Source of the DNA: Psychrobacter sp. FDAARGOS_221
GTDB lineage: Bacteria > Pseudomonadota > Gammaproteobacteria > Pseudomonadales > Moraxellaceae
Length of the DNA: 64,000 nt
Direction: 5' to 3'
NCBI RefSeq assembly: GCF_002313155.2
Contig: NZ_NWFK02000001.1
Location: forward strand, 1,612,001-1,676,000
Of this stretch, positions 1 through 8,929 are shown piece after piece. A model generated the notes under the pieces. The model was not told the DNA's origin. It saw only the letters and a program-made list of their open reading frames with translations, and searched no databases. The stretch's first letter is position 1, and each line of letters begins with the position of its first letter. The position numbers and the translations under genes are program-made.

Positions 1-1559
1 GCACTGAACATGCTGACATTTATGCTCAGTTCGATTTTAATGCCTTATCTGAGCCTAATAATCAGCGCTTAACCTCGATTGAAGATTGGTTTGCCCGGCA
101 TGAGCGCGAGCTTGATGGTGATATTCTCATTCGACGCCAGCTAAGCAGTAATGGCCGATCCAAAGCATGGTTAAACGGCACGCCAGTTAGTCTGAATGAA
201 CTTAAAGAGCTGGGCAGCCTGCTGGTTAATATTCACAGCCAACATGCACAGCAAGCACTGTTAAAGCCCTCTTTTGTGGTGCAATGGCTAGACAGTATTG
301 CCGGTCTTCAGCCACTGGCGCAGCAAACAGAACAAGCCTACAAAACCTATCAAAAGCTTAAACGCCAAGCAGACGATATCGCTGCCAAAGAAGCGCATCG
401 CAATGACCGTATTGAGCTGTTAACCAGTCAGCTGGCAGACATCGCACCCTTACTGGCGGTTGATTATGAGCAGATAGAAGCGGAACATGACGAGCTGTCT
501 AACTTAGAAGCGTTAATGCTTGAGGCCAGTCATGCGGTGCAATTACTCGACAATGACAGTGATGAGCCCGATGCGATGGATTTATTGGGCCGTGCCATTC
601 GCTTGTGTGACAATCAGTCTTCAGTGAGCGCTACTTTTAGTCAAGCCAGCGAAGCGTTGCACTTAGCACAGCAGTATGTCAGTGAAGCCACAGGGCTACT
701 CACTGATTATGCTGAGCAGCAGCTGCCTGATCCTGAGCGCCTTGAAGAGCTTAATAACTTAATCAGCTTGGGCCATCGTCTGTCACGCAAACATGGCCTG
801 CCCGCCTCACATCTGGTTGAAGAGGCCAACTTATGGCAACAAGAGCTTGATGAGTTGGTTAATCAGCCAACCTCCGAGGTATTAGAAGGTCAAATTAAAG
901 ATGCTTGGGCTGAATTTATCACTGTGGCAGATAAGCTAGATCAGGCGCGTCAAGATGTTGCGCCTGATATTGGCCAGCAGTTGGTCGCACAATTACAGCC
1001 ATTGGCCTTGCCGAATGCGCGCTGTGAGTTTGTGTTTGAGAAAAAACAACCCGACAACTATAACGCGCAAGGTTTACATGACATTGAATTAATGTTCAGT
1101 GCCAACGTCGGTGTGCCAATGCAGCCGCTATACAAAATCGCCTCAGGCGGTGAACTGTCACGTATGGCATTGGTGATGCAAGTGCTGCTCGCTACTCATG
1201 CCAGTCAAGACAAAGCGAAAGATCAACCTGAAGCGGCTGAGCCAATGCTGGTATTCGATGAAGTAGATGTGGGTATCAGTGGTGGTACTGCGCAAGTGGT
1301 TGGTGAACTGCTTCGACAATTGGGCAGCCATCGCCAACTATTGGCCATTACTCACCAAGCTCAGGTTGCCGCTCAAGCGCATCAGCACATTTTGGTGCAA
1401 AAACATCATGACACCGAAGAGGGCCAAACGCGCAGTCAAATTGACATTATTAGCGGCGATGCACAAGTGGATGAGCTGGCACGTATGTCAGGTGGGGTTA
1501 ATATCACCGAAATCACACGTGAGCATGCGCGCAGCCTGTTAGCGGATGTCTCCAAATAG
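1..1559 (+). CDS. recN: DNA repair ATPase RecN, 3' part
   Basis: SMC-like ATPase that binds broken DNA ends during recombinational repair. The gene enters from the left edge and is open from base 3, so about 518 codons are visible and the N-terminal Walker A is missing. Seen in the protein: a GRSKAWLNG stretch near the start and an HSQHAQQALL segment, both typical of RecN, then a long glutamine- and leucine-rich coiled-coil middle. The C-terminal ATPase half has the signature ASGGELSRMAL, Walker B LVFDEVDVGISGG and the H-loop AITHQAQVAA. It ends at TAG. A Met at 276 is internal and not the true start. Identification is secure; only the 5' end is missing. Confidence 0.96.
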   Translation, partial: TEHADIYAQFDFNALSEPNNQRLTSIEDWFARHERELDGDILIRRQLSSNGRSKAWLNGTPVSLNELKELGSLLVNIHSQHAQQALLKPSFVVQWLDSIAGLQPLAQQTEQAYKTYQKLKRQADDIAAKEAHRNDRIELLTSQLADIAPLLAVDYEQIEAEHDELSNLEALMLEASHAVQLLDNDSDEPDAMDLLGRAIRLCDNQSSVSATFSQASEALHLAQQYVSEATGLLTDYAEQQLPDPERLEELNNLISLGHRLSRKHGLPASHLVEEANLWQQELDELVNQPTSEVLEGQIKDAWAEFITVADKLDQARQDVAPDIGQQLVAQLQPLALPNARCEFVFEKKQPDNYNAQGLHDIELMFSANVGVPMQPLYKIASGGELSRMALVMQVLLATHASQDKAKDQPEAAEPMLVFDEVDVGISGGTAQVVGELLRQLGSHRQLLAITHQAQVAAQAHQHILVQKHHDTEEGQTRSQIDIISGDAQVDELARMSGGVNITEITREHARSLLADVSK

Positions 1560-1822
1560 GTGACGCCGCTATTACACTGAACTCAAAACCATAGCGCTTA
1601 TCTTTTATATAGATAATATTTTTATAGAAGATATAGAGTGTATAGAGTATCTAGCCGGCATAAGCTGCTTAACTTAATCCAGTTAGCATGACTACTATCG
1701 CGTTATCGCCGGCATAACTTGCTTATCTGTGGATTAACCCCATACTATAGTCACGCCTTTTCAATATTTAACCTGATATTCATCTAATCTGATAACCTCG
1801 CAACCTTAAGCTGACATTGTCT

Positions 1823-2386
1823 ATGACCCTGAATAACCTGACCCATCACTTCTTAATTGCTGCGCCGAGCATGCCAGACGATCGCTTTGCACAAAGCCTG
1901 ATCTATATCTGTCGCCATGACAAACATGGGGTGCTGGGCTTGATTGTTAATAAGCCGATACTAGATACAAAAGTGCCCAGTTTGCTAGAAGGCTTGGACA
2001 TTGAAGTCGAAGACGACTCAGTGATGGAAGATGTTGCTTTAGAAGGCGGTCCTGTCTTTCCTGAGGTAGGCTTCGTGTTACACACTGGACAGCCGACTTG
2101 GGCGTCTTCTTTTGCTATCTCAGAAAACGTGTGTATCACCACCAGTAAAGACATTTTACATCGCATTGCTGAAGGCCAAGGGGTTGAGCACTACTACTTA
2201 TGCCTAGGCCATGCCAGCTGGACCAAAGGTCAATTAGAACGAGAGATTTCTCAAGGGGATTGGTTGGTGTGTCCTGCAGACTTGTCATTGCTATTTGAAG
2301 CACCTTTTGAAGAGCGTTGGCATCTTGCTGCCAATAAAATCGGGGTTGATTTTAACTTTCTAAGCGATGATATTGGTCACGCCTAA
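1823..2386 (+). CDS. AlgH/YqgE family protein
   Basis: UPF0301 (AlgH/YqgE) protein of 187 aa; the biochemical role of the family is unsettled, and AlgH was named for an effect on alginate in Pseudomonas. Seen: N-terminal [12 protein letters not shown] followed by [18 protein letters not shown], the family hallmark, then GGPV and [15 protein letters not shown]. The ATG at 1823 gives the usual family N-terminus; an in-frame TTG at 1817 would add two residues, and neither has a clear ribosome site. It lies 39 bp before ruvX, the standard partner in proteobacteria, so the two are probably one operon. The function stays general, the family is certain. Confidence 0.92.
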   Translation: MTLNNLTHHFLIAAPSMPDDRFAQSLIYICRHDKHGVLGLIVNKPILDTKVPSLLEGLDIEVEDDSVMEDVALEGGPVFPEVGFVLHTGQPTWASSFAISENVCITTSKDILHRIAEGQGVEHYYLCLGHASWTKGQLEREISQGDWLVCPADLSLLFEAPFEERWHLAANKIGVDFNFLSDDIGHA

Positions 2387-2425
2387 TAAGAAGCCATGCC
2401 TAATAGGAAATAACGGATAGCGACT

Positions 2426-3004
2426 ATGTCAGACAGCAGTATCTCAAACAGCACGACGCCTAATAACAATACTGTCTCAGGTCACAGTACTTCTCCAGAC
2501 AACGCAACCTTAAGCGCTGAGATTGAAATCAAACCTGCCAACCCTCAGACCATTCTGGGTCTAGATTATGGGGTAAAAAAGATGGGCATGTCGCTGGGCA
2601 ACACCCTGACTCATGACGCCCGTCCGTTTGACATCTTAGCCATGAATAACGGTCAGCCTGCGGATTGGGACAATCTTCTGGGCATCATCAGTACTTGGCA
2701 AATAGGCACGGTCATTGTCGGCTTACCGCTGAATATGGATGGCAGCCGCTCGATGCTTGCGAAGCGAGCGCATAAGTTTGCCCGCCGTCTGGCGCACCGA
2801 TTGATGGAGCAGCGTATCCATGTACCTGTTCAGCTTTATGATGAGCGTCTGTCATCTGTAGAAGCACGTGAGATGGCATGGGATTTGGGCTTAATCAACA
2901 ATGAGCGTGACCCCATCGATGACATTGCTGCTTGTTTGTTATTACAAAGTTATCTACGCCATCCAGAACACGCGCAAGACATTGCCACTTACAAAGAGTC
3001 CTAA
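2426..3004 (+). CDS. ruvX: Putative pre-16S rRNA nuclease RuvX/YqgF
   Basis: RNase H-fold protein of the YqgF family, thought to trim the 5' end of pre-16S rRNA. The family core runs from about residue 42: ILGLDYGVKKMGMSLGN carries the first catalytic Asp, VIVGLPLNMDGS is the nucleotide-fold loop, LYDERLSSVEA the second acidic motif, and DDIAACLLLQSYL the final Asp motif. At 192 aa it is about 50 residues longer than the E. coli protein because of a Ser/Asn/Thr-rich N-terminal extension that looks disordered. It follows algH and precedes a membrane protein gene by 3 bp, so co-translation is likely. Confidence 0.93.
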   Translation: MSDSSISNSTTPNNNTVSGHSTSPDNATLSAEIEIKPANPQTILGLDYGVKKMGMSLGNTLTHDARPFDILAMNNGQPADWDNLLGIISTWQIGTVIVGLPLNMDGSRSMLAKRAHKFARRLAHRLMEQRIHVPVQLYDERLSSVEAREMAWDLGLINNERDPIDDIAACLLLQSYLRHPEHAQDIATYKES

Positions 3005-3007
3005 GCT

Positions 3008-3568
3008 ATGAGCACACCCAGCGGTCAGCCACACCCTACCTCAGCGGTAAACAATCACGCTACTAATGGTGAGAAAAAACATGCCATCGCAGGTTTTCCT
3101 TTGGCAGCAATAGATATCTTACGACAGGCACAAAAGCTGAATCGGCTGACCATCGGCAGTATTGTATTGGCCATCTTCGCGTTTGTGGTTTTTGGCACCT
3201 TAGCCAGCCTTGAGATGTTTCATGGCAGCCAGCAGCTGTACTTATTGTTTCACTACTTGCCTTATGTATTGGTCGCCCTCACTATTCCACTGACGCTGTA
3301 CCAAGCATTTTTGGTCTATCGTTATCGCTTAAGCCAGCCCTCGATGCTGGTGACCAGTGTTGGCGGTGCCAGCTTGCTGCTAATTGTTTGCTTGCTGTTT
3401 TCACTGTCGGACTGGTTGTGGCTGGCGATGGCGGCATGGATTGGCGTGGCTTATTGGTTTCAGGCAACCTTTAAACGCTTTTTTAAATTTATCAATGACC
3501 AACAGCAAGCAGCGTCTCATCCGACAGACACAGCAACCGATACTAGCGACCAAGCCACTGGCCAATAA
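3008..3568 (+). CDS. Hypothetical four-helix membrane protein
   Basis: I do not recognise a named family. The 186-aa protein has a hydrophilic N-terminus of about 45 residues, then roughly four hydrophobic helices (about residues 50-68, 75-102, 113-132 and 134-150) and a polar Gln/Thr/Asp-rich C-terminal tail. There is no signal peptide and there are no catalytic motifs. The start lies 3 bp after the ruvX stop, so it is expressed with ruvX and algH. The helix layout resembles small ATP-synthase-I-like or DUF membrane proteins, but that is only a resemblance in shape. Confidence 0.8.
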   Translation: MSTPSGQPHPTSAVNNHATNGEKKHAIAGFPLAAIDILRQAQKLNRLTIGSIVLAIFAFVVFGTLASLEMFHGSQQLYLLFHYLPYVLVALTIPLTLYQAFLVYRYRLSQPSMLVTSVGGASLLLIVCLLFSLSDWLWLAMAAWIGVAYWFQATFKRFFKFINDQQQAASHPTDTATDTSDQATGQ

Positions 3569-3642
3569 CATCTATCAAACAGACTAAACGGCAGTGGTTA
3601 CAACCAACACTGTACTCAAAAATAGCAACTGGGGACTTGATT

Positions 3643-3936
3643 ATGACACAGGCGAATAACGCAGCAGATCAGCACATCGAACATCACCTTGATACTCAAG
3701 GCCTTATCTGCCCAGAACCGGTGATGCTGTTGCACCGTGCGATTCGTAAGGCAGACGGCGGCGAGTATATTGAAATATTAGCGACTGATCCTGCCACTAC
3801 CCGAGATATCCCAAATTTTTGTCGTCATCTTGGTCATACTTTGGTTGAAAAGTCAGAACAAGACAATCCCAATGGCCGCAGTGACAATCATACCGATACG
3901 CTATATCGCTATGTGGTACAAAAAAAGCAGGGCTAA
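3643..3936 (+). CDS. TusA-family sulfur carrier protein
   Basis: Small sulfurtransferase of the TusA/SirA/YeeD family, which passes persulfide sulfur on a conserved cysteine to tRNA thiolation or other sulfur pathways. The motif LDTQGLICPEPVMLLHRAI contains the CPxP signature with the active Cys near residue 22, followed by the typical ILATDPATTRDIPNFCRHLGH segment of the two-layer fold. Length (97 aa) is normal, with a longer C-terminus than E. coli TusA. The ATG at 3643 is preceded by GGGGA at 3631-3635 with good spacing, so I prefer it over the TTG at 3637. It may be TusA itself, but paralogues are common and no symbol is assigned. Confidence 0.88.
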   Translation: MTQANNAADQHIEHHLDTQGLICPEPVMLLHRAIRKADGGEYIEILATDPATTRDIPNFCRHLGHTLVEKSEQDNPNGRSDNHTDTLYRYVVQKKQG

Positions 3937-4154
3937 TGCATTGTTTAAACCTAGCGAGTGAGATAGGTTGCCTCTAGCAGTTACTTTTCATTAACAACAC
4001 TCTATTATCCGCCTACAAATAAGGCTATTGGCTGTGATAGCATGGGTTTAGTTGATAAGTCACACTCTCCGTGACTTTGTTCAATAAAACCACAGCTATC
4101 AATAAAACAGCAGCTATAAAAAATAAAACCATAGCCAAGATCTAAGGATAAGAC

Positions 4155-5648
4155 ATGAGTAACAACCGTAACCGCGACCTAGCCCCTACCCCTTACACCG
4201 ATTTTGATTTGCAATTTATTGCCGGTGACTGGGTAAAAGGTAAAGACGACAGCGTCAATACCGACACCAACCCTTACACCGGTGAGACCTTAGTTGAGAT
4301 TCAACAGGCCACCAAAGACCAACTAAACGAGGCTTTTTTAGCCGCTGAGCAAGCACAAAAGCAGTGGGCACAAACCTTGCCTGCCGAGCGCACTGCGCTG
4401 CTGCACAAAGTCATTAAATTGATGGATGAGCGCCGTGAAGAGATTCTAGATTGGCTGGTGAAAGAATCTGGCAGTACCCGCATTAAAGCCGGTATTGAGC
4501 TCAGCGTCGCACGCACTGTCACCATTGAAGCAGCAAGCTACATTCACCGCGCTCATGGTGAAATCCGCCCGAGCAACACACCTGGCAAACAAAACTACGT
4601 GCTGCGTGAGCCCATCGGTGTTATCGCTCTAATTAGTCCTTGGAACTTCCCACTACATTTAACTCAGCGCTCACTTGCGCCAGCCATTGCCTTGGGTAAT
4701 GCGGTGGTGTTAAAGCCTGCCAGCGATACGCCAGTAACCGGCGCGCTGCTGTTGGCCAAACTGTTTGAAGAAGCTGGTTTACCAAAAGGCGTATTGAACG
4801 TGGTTGTCGGTGCTGGTAGTGAAATTGGCGATGCCATTGTTACCCATGACGTGCCAGGATTGGTGTCTTTCACAGGCTCTACCCCTGTCGGCAAACACAT
4901 TGGCGAGCTTGCCTTTAGCGGTCAATATATTAAAGATGTGGCATTAGAGTTGGGCGGTAATAATCCGTTTGTGGTGCTAAAAGATGCCGACATCGATCAA
5001 GCGGTTAATGCCGCGGTATTTGGTAAATTCTTGCACCAAGGCCAAATCTGTATGGCTATCAACCGTATTATCGTTGAAGACAGTATCCACGATAGCTTTG
5101 TTGAGAAGTTCAAAGCCAAAGTACAGACCCTAAAAGTGGGCGACCCCAATGACAACGATACCTTTGTCGGTCCTATTATCAATTCAGATCAAATCCAGTC
5201 TTTAAAAGATAAGATAGCTACCGCTGAGCAACAAGGCGCCAATCTTATCTTAGAAGGCAAAATCGACGGTCAACTGCTGCATCCTTATATCTACACTGAG
5301 GTTACACCAGAGATGGATCTGTTCCGTAATGAGATATTTGGGCCAATCGCTGCTATTGTCAAAGCCAAAGATGAAGCGCATGCGTTACAGCTGGCAAACG
5401 ACACCGAGTTTGGCTTATCAAGCGCCGTATTTACCGGTGATATGCAGCGCGGTATGAACTTTGCCAAACAAATGCAGGCAGGTATGACCCATATCAATGA
5501 TATGCCGGTTAATGACGAAAGCATGGTGCCTTTTGGTGGAGTGAAAAACTCAGGCATTGGCCGCTTTAACAGTGATCAACTGTTAGAAGAGTTTACTCGA
5601 ACCCACTGGGTATCTTTCCAAAACGAGCCGCGCAATTACGGTATTTAG
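4155..5648 (+). CDS. NAD(P)-dependent aldehyde dehydrogenase
   Basis: Class 3-type aldehyde dehydrogenase superfamily member that oxidises an aldehyde to its acid in the cytoplasm. Seen in 497 aa: the cofactor-binding ISPWNFPLHL, the GSTPVGKHIGE nucleotide loop, the general-base segment ALELGGNNPFVV, the nucleophile region HQGQICMAINR with the catalytic Cys, and EIFGPIAAIV near the C-terminus. The GQICMAINR form is what I associate with benzaldehyde/vanillin-type dehydrogenases, so an aromatic aldehyde is a reasonable guess for the substrate. Family membership does not prove it. It stands alone, with a ribosome site AAGGATAAG before the ATG and a terminator after the stop. Confidence 0.92.
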   Translation: MSNNRNRDLAPTPYTDFDLQFIAGDWVKGKDDSVNTDTNPYTGETLVEIQQATKDQLNEAFLAAEQAQKQWAQTLPAERTALLHKVIKLMDERREEILDWLVKESGSTRIKAGIELSVARTVTIEAASYIHRAHGEIRPSNTPGKQNYVLREPIGVIALISPWNFPLHLTQRSLAPAIALGNAVVLKPASDTPVTGALLLAKLFEEAGLPKGVLNVVVGAGSEIGDAIVTHDVPGLVSFTGSTPVGKHIGELAFSGQYIKDVALELGGNNPFVVLKDADIDQAVNAAVFGKFLHQGQICMAINRIIVEDSIHDSFVEKFKAKVQTLKVGDPNDNDTFVGPIINSDQIQSLKDKIATAEQQGANLILEGKIDGQLLHPYIYTEVTPEMDLFRNEIFGPIAAIVKAKDEAHALQLANDTEFGLSSAVFTGDMQRGMNFAKQMQAGMTHINDMPVNDESMVPFGGVKNSGIGRFNSDQLLEEFTRTHWVSFQNEPRNYGI

Positions 5649-5680
5649 AAGCAGGTTAGATTAAACCTTAATACTCGATA

Positions 5681-5716
5681 AAAAGAGGTCAATTTGATGA
5701 TGTGGCCTCTTTTTTA
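5681..5716 (+). terminator. Rho-independent terminator after the aldehyde dehydrogenase gene
   Basis: A 10-bp stem (AAAAGAGGTC with GGCCTCTTTT, one G-U pair) and a 13-base loop are followed by a T run. It lies 32 bp after the stop codon at 5648. Confidence 0.8.
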
Positions 5717-5929
5717 TGGGCTATAGTTTAAGGCTACAGTGAACTAAATATATGGCTACGATAAGACAATAAATGACACTGGCTACTGCCAATAGTATTA
5801 GAAAATTCAATACGGTAGCTGTCTTAAGCTGGCTTGACTATAAACCGCTCACCGTACCTATCATTCACTTTTGTGCTATATTCTATGACCTGTTAATGTT
5901 TACCTGTAAAATGATTTTGAGAGTGTCCC

Positions 5930-6868
5930 ATGAGTCGTGATCGCGCCATACAACCCAGACAACCCAAAGCGCTTGCTGTCGATGACGAGCCGGCTTATAT
6001 CACTGAGTTTCGTCAGGCCATGTTGGCGCGTGGTTTATCTACCCGCACCCGTAATGCCTACGTGCGTGATCTTAAGCTGTGCGAGACGACCAATACCAAA
6101 GCCCTAACCGTATGGACTGAGATGGACGTGATGCAGTGCTTGGTCACGCTGAATCAACAAGGTAAAACCCCACGTACTCAAGCGCGTATGCTGTCAAGCT
6201 TGCGTCAGTTTTACCTGTGGATGGTCGGCAATGAGCGCCGTGACGATAATCCTTGTGAACGAATTAAGACGCCTAAAATTGGCCGCTCTTTGCCCAAAGA
6301 TTTGTCCGAATCTGATGTCGAAAACCTACTCTCAGCACCAGATACCAGCACAGCGTTGGGTCTGCGCGACAAGGCCATGCTTGAGGTGTTGTATGCTTGT
6401 GGACTGCGGGTGAGTGAGCTGATGGAGCTATCGCTGGAGCAGGTCAATTTAAATGCCGGCTGGCTACAAATCACAGGTAAAGGCAATAAAACTCGCTTGG
6501 TTCCCTTGGGGGAATACGCCAGTGAGGCTTTGGAAGACTATATGACCCATGCCCGAGGTGAACTGGTCGCACATTTAAAGTCTGGTAACTGCCAAGCGGT
6601 GTTTTTGACTGCTCAAGGCGGCTATATGACGCGGCAAAACTTTTGGTATATGATCAAAAAGTACGCCAAACAAGCCGGTATCGAAGACAGTCTATCGCCA
6701 CACAGCTTGCGCCATGCTTTTGCGACTCATTTGTTAAATCATGGTGCCGACCTACGCAGCGTGCAGCTGTTACTCGGTCACAGCGATCTATCTACTACTC
6801 AGATTTATACCCATGTCGCTACCGCTCGCCTGCAACAGCTACACGAAGCGCATCATCCGCGTGGTTAG
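5930..6868 (+). CDS. xerD: Tyrosine recombinase XerD
   Basis: Site-specific recombinase that with XerC resolves chromosome dimers at dif under FtsK control. All catalytic residues are visible in 312 aa: R160 (CGLRVSEL), K184 (TGKGNKTR), H258 and R261 (HSLRHAFATH), H284 (LLGHSDL) and the nucleophile Y293 (TTQIYTHV). The LPKDLSESDVENLL region and the ending LQQLHEAHHPRG fit XerD rather than XerC. The first 20 residues are a short extension relative to E. coli XerD. The stop is one base from the stop of the convergent nuclease gene, which is unusually tight. Confidence 0.94.
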   Translation: MSRDRAIQPRQPKALAVDDEPAYITEFRQAMLARGLSTRTRNAYVRDLKLCETTNTKALTVWTEMDVMQCLVTLNQQGKTPRTQARMLSSLRQFYLWMVGNERRDDNPCERIKTPKIGRSLPKDLSESDVENLLSAPDTSTALGLRDKAMLEVLYACGLRVSELMELSLEQVNLNAGWLQITGKGNKTRLVPLGEYASEALEDYMTHARGELVAHLKSGNCQAVFLTAQGGYMTRQNFWYMIKKYAKQAGIEDSLSPHSLRHAFATHLLNHGADLRSVQLLLGHSDLSTTQIYTHVATARLQQLHEAHHPRG

Positions 6869-6869
6869 G

Positions 6870-7829
6870 TTAACTGCCTAACCATGTTTTCAGTATTTGA
6901 AACTGCTTCGAGTTATCAACTTTGAAGCTATAACCGTTAGCCCATTGCAAAACCTCAATATTGCCAAAAATACGATGTAATAATTGTTCTGCGTTATCGG
7001 GTTGACCTTCTAAATATATATTCAAGTACTTTTCACGCACTAAAATAGCTACTTTATCAAAACCATCGATGTTTTTTCGGAATCCAATGAATCGTCTTCT
7101 AGAAGGGTCACCCTCTTTTGTCTCTAGACAGTATTGCAGTGCTTCCGCGGCAAAAGGATACGCCAGCTTAGGTAGCACATCATCCCAGGTTATTAACGAT
7201 TTATCACTGTTTAAAGCTTTTAGACCTCGTTTCTCATAGACATCTTCCAGCTCCTTGAGAGGCAGTCTTTGCTCAAAGTTTACAAAGGTATCATCTTCTA
7301 ACTTATAGAGAGAAACAGAAAAAGCCGTAATATCCATTCCATACTGATTCGCTAACCAATCTGCGGTAATGATAACCTCAGGGTCATAACGCTCGGAGAT
7401 AAGAATAATTTTAACGGTGCTATTTAGTGGGTTATTGTTGATTAAATCCACCAGCTCTTCTGAGTCAGAAATCGTAGCGTGCTGAATTTGACTGATTAGC
7501 TTTTCTCTATCCCATGTCGCTACCATTGCCGCATAGCTCAGTGACTGTAAAAGCTGTAACTTATCTTTGTCACGCTTCAGCTCGATAACAATGATGGAAC
7601 TATCATCACTATCAAAAGCGAGTAAATCGATAGAGTTTTGTACAGAATGATGAGGCGTTATCTCCTGACCGACCAAATAAGCATCAGGAATGTTCAAACT
7701 GTGTTTAATTTGCTCCCACGAGCTAACTATCGCTGACTGAAAGTCGTAACGCTCTAGTATGTGCTCTTGTTTGAAGTTCCCTTGTGTTAACGGCTCAAAC
7801 TTCTTATTTTTTAGGTCAAATTTAAGCAT
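6870..7829 (-). CDS. Putative PD-(D/E)XK nuclease-domain protein
   Basis: A 319-aa protein I cannot name. Residues about 60-100 look like a PD-(D/E)XK nuclease core: D68 in NSIDLLAFD, E83 and K85 in VIVIELKRD, then Q95 and Y99 in a QxxxY pattern (LLQSLSYAAM). This order resembles the NucS/DUF91-type endonuclease domain. The C-terminal half (about 200-319) has a segment beginning AYPFAAEALQYC that suggests a small sensing or DNA-binding module. There is no signal peptide. It is convergent with xerD with a one-base gap and lies upstream-to-downstream with rlmA. Likely an accessory gene (repair or defence); activity is inferred from the motif only. Confidence 0.72.
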   Translation of the reverse strand: MLKFDLKNKKFEPLTQGNFKQEHILERYDFQSAIVSSWEQIKHSLNIPDAYLVGQEITPHHSVQNSIDLLAFDSDDSSIIVIELKRDKDKLQLLQSLSYAAMVATWDREKLISQIQHATISDSEELVDLINNNPLNSTVKIILISERYDPEVIITADWLANQYGMDITAFSVSLYKLEDDTFVNFEQRLPLKELEDVYEKRGLKALNSDKSLITWDDVLPKLAYPFAAEALQYCLETKEGDPSRRRFIGFRKNIDGFDKVAILVREKYLNIYLEGQPDNAEQLLHRIFGNIEVLQWANGYSFKVDNSKQFQILKTWLGS

Positions 7830-7853
7830 AACAATTCACTCTTAACGTCACTG

Positions 7854-8828
7854 TTAACGCTTCACCAACTCATACACTACAAACTTCGCTGTGGTCTCAA
7901 AGTGTTGAGTATCGGTAGAGGCCAATAATGCTTCACGCTTCTCTGCTTTGGCACGATACGAATAGGGCGTCATAGTCAATAAATCAGACAATGCCTGCTT
8001 ATCTAATGACAGCGGTGCTTGTATTTGATGGGTGTTGATCAGCTTAAATAACGGCGCTAGCTCATCCAAGAACTTATCCGAGTCATGCTGACGCACTTCA
8101 TCAAACAATGCCTCACGCATACTTTGCAGATGACCCGCATCCGGTTTGGCAATAATCAATCGCCCGCCTACCCTCAATACTCGTGCAAACTCGTCAGGCA
8201 ATATGGGACTAAAAATACTACTGATAGCGTCCAAACTGTTATCCGTTAATGGCAGGTGCGAGGCACTGGCCACCATCGGATATACCGCAGTACTACCCTC
8301 TGAATTATCCTGATACCAAAGCTGATGCTGCTGCTTGGCGGTTCGTGCTAATAGCGCCACTGCTGGCTTACTGATATCCAGTGCAATCAGTGCCGACTTT
8401 GGCTGATGTTGATTGCTCAGTGCTTGTGCCATGGCGCTGGTGTAATACCCTTCACCACAGCCGACATCGAGCCAAGTCTGGCTACTTAATGTCTGGTTAT
8501 TTGATTGGGTAGATTCTGCTGAACCTTCTGTTTTTTGATTAACCAAATGAGCAATCAATTGCTGTAATGGTTGATAAAAACCTTGGCTTAAAAAACGATG
8601 TCGCGCCTCTATCGACTGCTGACTGTCACCGGGATCTTTTGATTTTTTGTTTTGTACCGGCAATAAATTAACGTAGCCTTGACGCGCCACATCAAACGGA
8701 TGACGCGTGCCTTTATCATTTAAGCTGCCGTCACATTGCCAGGTTTTGGCATCTGCGTGTAATGGTGATTGACAATATGGGCAAACAAACGAAGATAATG
8801 ACATCTGACTAGACTGAGGCGCATTCAT
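7854..8828 (-). CDS. rlmA: 23S rRNA (guanine-N1)-methyltransferase RlmA-like
   Basis: SAM-dependent methylase expected to modify a guanine in domain II of 23S rRNA (G745 in E. coli). The N-terminus has the RlmA zinc finger C16-x2-C19, C32 and H43, followed by the hallmark GYVNLLPVQ and GDSxxSIEARHRFL. The methylase fold follows with the SAM-binding loop WLDVGCGEGYYTSAMA, LIALDISKPAV, and the product-release motif SPILPDEFARVLRVGG. Length of 324 aa is somewhat over the E. coli enzyme (about 270 aa) because of a Ser/Gln/Asn-rich insert around residues 95-115. Specificity for G745 versus G748 cannot be read from sequence. Confidence 0.9.
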   Translation of the reverse strand: MNAPQSSQMSLSSFVCPYCQSPLHADAKTWQCDGSLNDKGTRHPFDVARQGYVNLLPVQNKKSKDPGDSQQSIEARHRFLSQGFYQPLQQLIAHLVNQKTEGSAESTQSNNQTLSSQTWLDVGCGEGYYTSAMAQALSNQHQPKSALIALDISKPAVALLARTAKQQHQLWYQDNSEGSTAVYPMVASASHLPLTDNSLDAISSIFSPILPDEFARVLRVGGRLIIAKPDAGHLQSMREALFDEVRQHDSDKFLDELAPLFKLINTHQIQAPLSLDKQALSDLLTMTPYSYRAKAEKREALLASTDTQHFETTAKFVVYELVKR

Positions 8829-8929
8829 AGTGGACTACTTAACAAAAAATGACAGGTATATTTTGACGAGGGTATTTTAGCGACAAGGCTGTGAACTAGA
8901 GTATCAATATAACAAATAAACACCAGCCG

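Noticed and set aside
1267..1542. 91-aa plus-strand ORF within recN
   Set aside because: An out-of-frame shadow of the RecN ATPase domain.
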